10,726 nucleotides of DNA, taken from contig VHDG01000061.1 of NCBI GenBank assembly GCA_016871475.1, forward strand, positions 1-10,726, read 5' to 3'. The notes under the pieces were generated by a model. That model was given only the letters and a program-made list of their open reading frames with translations. It searched no databases and was not told where the DNA came from. Shown here in pieces: positions 8,332 through 10,726 of the stretch (positions are counted from its first letter, which is position 1; the number at the start of each line of letters is the position of its first letter). Source of the stretch: Verrucomicrobiota bacterium (GTDB lineage: Bacteria; Verrucomicrobiota; Verrucomicrobiia; Limisphaerales; UBA11320). The position numbers were made by a program, and so were the translations under genes.

Positions 8332-8802
8332 TCAGCTTTCTCCCTCGGGCCCTTCCTGTCCTTCCGCATTTTCCTTGATGCGCTGGAGGGTCTCGGTCAT
8401 GTCCTCCAGGTGCGCAAAGAGGGGAGCAGAGACAAACAGCGGGCGTTTCAGGGCAGCGGCAAGCGCGAGGCAATCGCTGGGGCGCGCATCGATTTCGATG
8501 ATCTTTCGGCCCAACTCGTTTTGCTCCTGAAGGATGAGCCTGGCGAAGTAGGTGGAGTTCTTCAGATCGTTGATGACAACGCGCTCGAGCGTGATGTTGA
8601 ACCCTCGAAACATGCTGAGCATTAGATCGTGGGTTAGGGGACGATCTTTAGGAGCACCGCTCAAAAACATGGAGATGACCTGACCCATCATCTGTTCCAC
8701 CTGAATCACGAACACTTTATCTGTGTTGCCTAGGAAGATAGCGCACCCGTTCGGCGTATGGAACAGTTCACGGATTTCCACCGGAACCACATCGTTGTTC
8801 AT
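8332..8802 (-). CDS. bifunctional nuclease family protein (BFN, DUF151)
   Basis: A 156-residue protein of the bifunctional nuclease family, of which a plant member is reported to have DNase and RNase activity. Recognisable features are the N-terminal VPVEIRELFHTPNGCAIFLG, the central TDKVFVIQVEQMMGQVISMF and LTHDLMLSMFRGFNITLERVVI, then the most conserved block KIIEIDARPSDCLALAAALK and the hydrophobic FVSAPLF. The C-terminus is an acidic Gly/Glu-rich tail; a UVR motif seen in some relatives is absent. The frame stays open upstream to 9048, but that part overlaps the divergent rfaE2 gene and does not look like the family, so ATG 8802 is the start. It opens the minus-strand cluster, followed after 3 bp by holA. 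Its role in bacteria is poorly understood, so I assign the family only. Confidence 0.92.
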   Translation of the reverse strand: MNNDVVPVEIRELFHTPNGCAIFLGNTDKVFVIQVEQMMGQVISMFLSGAPKDRPLTHDLMLSMFRGFNITLERVVINDLKNSTYFARLILQEQNELGRKIIEIDARPSDCLALAAALKRPLFVSAPLFAHLEDMTETLQRIKENAEGQEGPEGES

Positions 8803-8956
8803 GGGCGGCACTCTAGCCCGCAGGCTCCAACCTGGACAGGGATTTTTAGGGATTCCAGAGCCCGGTGAATCCAACAGTCGGAACGAAGCCGGGGAAGAAA
8901 ACTCGCGGGATACTCTCTTGCCTCCCAGCCAGGGAACCCGACATGCTCGGCACTCA
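8803..8956. promoter_or_regulatory. divergent intergenic region between nuclease gene and rfaE2
   Basis: This 154-bp stretch separates two divergent gene starts (ATG 8802 on the minus strand, ATG 8957 on the plus strand), so promoters for both transcription units should lie here. I cannot identify convincing -35/-10 boxes. One short inverted repeat is visible, GGATTC at 8850-8855 and GAATCC at 8867-8872, separated by 11 bases. It could be an operator or a chance match. The region is GC-rich apart from the GATTTTTAGGGATT patch at 8841-8854. Confidence 0.4.
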
Positions 8957-9442
8957 ATGAACTTTCGTTCCAAATGCATCGCCGAAGGGAACCTGCCCGC
9001 CTGGCGGGAAGATTTCAGACGAAGCGGCCGACGCTTGGTAGTCACCAATGGCTGCTTCGATCTCCTTCATCTCGGCCATGTGACTTACCTCGAATCCGCT
9101 CGCAATCTCGGCGATGCCCTGCTGATCGGAGTGAACAGCGATGACGCCGTCCGGGAACTCAAGGGGCCGGAGCGCCCGATCAACGGGGAGATGGATCGGG
9201 CGTGCGTGCTGGCCGCCCTCCAGAGCGTCGATGCCGTTCATATCTTCCGAAACCGCGCTGCCACTGCCTTCCTGGAACAGGCCCGGCCGGACATCTACGT
9301 CAAGGGCGGCGACTACACCCTGGAGACGCTCAATCAGGAGGAACGCAAGGCAGTGGAGGCCGCAGGCGGTCAGATCGTGATCATTCCCTTCGTGCCAGGA
9401 AAATCCACCACCGCCACTCTGGCGAAGATCTCCAGGTTGTAA
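8957..9442 (+). CDS. rfaE2: D-glycero-beta-D-manno-heptose 1-phosphate adenylyltransferase
   Basis: A 161-residue nucleotidyltransferase that activates heptose 1-phosphate to ADP-heptose, the donor for the inner core of lipopolysaccharide. It corresponds to the C-terminal half of the bifunctional E. coli HldE; here it stands alone without the sugar kinase domain. Key motifs are TNGCFDLLHLGH with the HxGH signature at H38-H41, GVNSDDAVRELKGPERPI, DIYVKGGDYTLETL and the C-terminal IIPFVPGKSTT. ATG 8957 gives the expected family length. The frame is open further upstream to 8723, but those residues overlap the divergent nuclease gene and resemble nothing known. No clear ribosome-binding site precedes the start. 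The next gene begins 29 bp downstream and is probably co-transcribed. Confidence 0.95.
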   Translation: MNFRSKCIAEGNLPAWREDFRRSGRRLVVTNGCFDLLHLGHVTYLESARNLGDALLIGVNSDDAVRELKGPERPINGEMDRACVLAALQSVDAVHIFRNRAATAFLEQARPDIYVKGGDYTLETLNQEERKAVEAAGGQIVIIPFVPGKSTTATLAKISRL

Positions 9443-9471
9443 CCCCAGCTCCCCTCCATCTGACGGTTTTC

Positions 9472-10726
9472 ATGTCTCAAAGCTCTGAATCATCCAGGGA
9501 CCCTTCTGGTTCAAACCCGGTACCGCACAAGAGACGGCGCCGCTACCCGGGAACTCACCCTCGGCGTTTCGAGGACAAATACAAGGAGCACGATCCCGCT
9601 CAGCATCCCGAAACAGTGACGAGAGTCATGGCGTCAGGAAAAACTCCGGCAGGAATGCACCGGCCGGTCATGATGGATGAGGTGATGGCTGTCTTGAGCC
9701 CCGCCCCGGGCGAGGTAGGCGTCGATTGCACCCTGGGTTACGGTGGCCATGCCGGTGAACTCTGGCGTCGCATCCAACCCGGAGGCAGATTGATTGCCCT
9801 CGATGCTGATCCCGTTGAGCTCGAGAAAACAGGGAACCGGCTTCGGGAGCTGTTCGGTCCCAGTCCCGGATTGACGCTCAAAAACACAAACTTTGCCGGC
9901 ATTTCCAAGGCTCTGGTTTCAACGGAGATCGAGAAAGCGAATTTTATTCTGGCGGATCTTGGGGTCTCATCGATGCAAATTGATGATCCCGCCCGGGGGT
10001 TCTCCTTCAAGCACGATGGTCCGCTGGATCTGCGGATGAACCCTCGCAAGGGGATGCCGGCTTCCTTTCTGCTGACGAAACTCACCGCCGAGAAACTGGC
10101 AAAGCTTCTCAGGGACAACGCGGATGAGCCTCAGGCCGAGGCGCTGGCGACTAAACTCATCTTCGAGGCAGGAAGAGGAGAGCTTCAAACAACCCGAAAG
10201 CTGGCGGCAGCCATCGAGACCGCACTCAGGGAGGCGGGGTACCGCCTCTCCCCGGAGGAGTTGCGATCATGCCAGCAGAGAGTCTTCCAAGCCTTGCGCA
10301 TCGCGGTGAATGATGAGTTTGCGGCTCTCGACATGCTGCTCCGTCAGCTTCCTGCCTGCCTGGAGCCCAGGGGACGTGTCGCCATCCTCTCCTTTCACTC
10401 CGGGGAGGATCGACGAATCAAACACGCTTTTGAAAAGGGCTGGAAGGAAGGCTGGTACTCGTCCATCGCCGAGGAAGTCCTCCGGCCAACACCTGAGGAG
10501 CGCCATGCCAATCCCAGAGCCGCCTGCGCGAAGCTGCGTTGGGCTATCCGGAGCGAGCGGACCACTGCCTGCGTCCCCGAAGACCTCACGGGCGCCATTC
10601 AGTCCGAGCACCCACTGGTGCTCTTTCGGGACTCCCTCATCCACGGACGGGGTGGTTTCGCACGGGGGGCAATCCCCGCCTCGACGCGAGTGATCGAATA
10701 CATCGGAGAGCGAATCACGAAGGCTG
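9472..10726 (+). CDS. RsmH-like methyltransferase fused to a SET domain, 3' partial
   Basis: A continuous frame of 418 codons running off the window. Residues 1-60 are a basic extension (KRRRRYPGTHPRRFEDKYKE). Residues 63-360 match RsmH/MraW, the SAM-dependent N4-methyltransferase of 16S rRNA C1402: HRPVMMDEV (63-71), SAM motif TLGYGGHAGE (87-96), ADLGVSS (161-167), RGFSFKHDGPLDLRMN (175-190), FHSGEDRRIK (308-317) and NPRAACAKLR (347-356). It is divergent: canonical FHSLEDR is FHSGEDR, the KTYGEE region reads DNADEPQAE, and the insert before NPRA is short. After a linker, residues 386-418 read as the start of a SET domain, RDSLIHGRGGFARGAI then VIEYIGERI. SET domains methylate lysines in proteins. 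The catalytic SET motifs lie beyond the edge. ATG 9472 is taken as start; ATG 9628 or 9655 would drop most or all of the extension. The methyltransferase part is secure; its RNA substrate is inferred, and SET activity is unproven. Confidence 0.85.
   Translation, partial: MSQSSESSRDPSGSNPVPHKRRRRYPGTHPRRFEDKYKEHDPAQHPETVTRVMASGKTPAGMHRPVMMDEVMAVLSPAPGEVGVDCTLGYGGHAGELWRRIQPGGRLIALDADPVELEKTGNRLRELFGPSPGLTLKNTNFAGISKALVSTEIEKANFILADLGVSSMQIDDPARGFSFKHDGPLDLRMNPRKGMPASFLLTKLTAEKLAKLLRDNADEPQAEALATKLIFEAGRGELQTTRKLAAAIETALREAGYRLSPEELRSCQQRVFQALRIAVNDEFAALDMLLRQLPACLEPRGRVAILSFHSGEDRRIKHAFEKGWKEGWYSSIAEEVLRPTPEERHANPRAACAKLRWAIRSERTTACVPEDLTGAIQSEHPLVLFRDSLIHGRGGFARGAIPASTRVIEYIGERITKA

Noticed and set aside
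8723..8956. Upstream extension of the rfaE2 frame by 78 codons
   Set aside because: It overlaps the conserved start of the divergent nuclease gene, is low in family-like residues, and ATG 8957 gives the normal family length.
8803..9048. Upstream extension of the nuclease frame on the minus strand
   Set aside because: It overlaps rfaE2 coding sequence, and the known family starts near VPVEIRELF, just after ATG 8802.
10618..10726. Separate SET-domain gene starting at GTG 10618
   Set aside because: The upstream RsmH-like frame runs straight through with no stop, so a separate gene would have to be nested inside it; a fusion is simpler.
1..10726. tRNA, rRNA, CRISPR array, insertion sequence or prophage
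   Set aside because: No cloverleaf-like sequence, spaced direct repeats, transposase or phage genes were seen; almost all the sequence is accounted for by housekeeping-type genes.

Overview
The window is a GC-rich, densely coded chromosomal stretch with no mobile elements, RNA genes or CRISPR arrays that I can see. A heptose-phosphate adenylyltransferase implies an LPS-type outer membrane. The bifunctional nuclease gene, the lengthened DnaE, the mostly absent Shine-Dalgarno sequences and my family memory of several proteins suggest Verrucomicrobiota. This placement is an inference, not proven by the sequence.

Layout, left to right. Plus strand: the 3' part of an M14-type zinc carboxypeptidase gene (1-648), then dnaE, the replicative DNA polymerase alpha subunit (729-4406), tightly followed by a small TPR protein gene (4410-4727). 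Minus strand, read from right to left, is a tightly packed putative operon: a bifunctional nuclease (8802-8332), holA for the clamp-loader delta subunit (8328-7171), a STAS-domain protein (7157-6585) and a secreted M28 aminopeptidase with a PA domain (6501-4813). It converges on the dnaE-TPR unit across an 85-bp gap. Plus strand again, divergent from the nuclease gene: rfaE2 (8957-9442), then an rsmH-like methyltransferase gene open to the window edge (9472-10726).

The most unusual item is the last gene. After a recognisable but divergent RsmH-type methyltransferase (about residues 60-360), the same frame runs without a stop into the start of a SET domain, the fold of protein-lysine methyltransferases. 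It therefore looks like a double methyltransferase, one half related to the 16S rRNA C1402 enzyme and the other likely acting on protein. It lies outside the cell-division (dcw) cluster where rsmH normally sits. The SET domain is cut by the window edge.

Two replication subunits, DnaE and HolA, lie about 3 kb apart in opposite orientations. DnaE keeps all nine metal ligands of the PHP domain, which points to built-in proofreading, and carries roughly 45 extra residues before the palm. The remaining genes are ordinary housekeeping or envelope functions.
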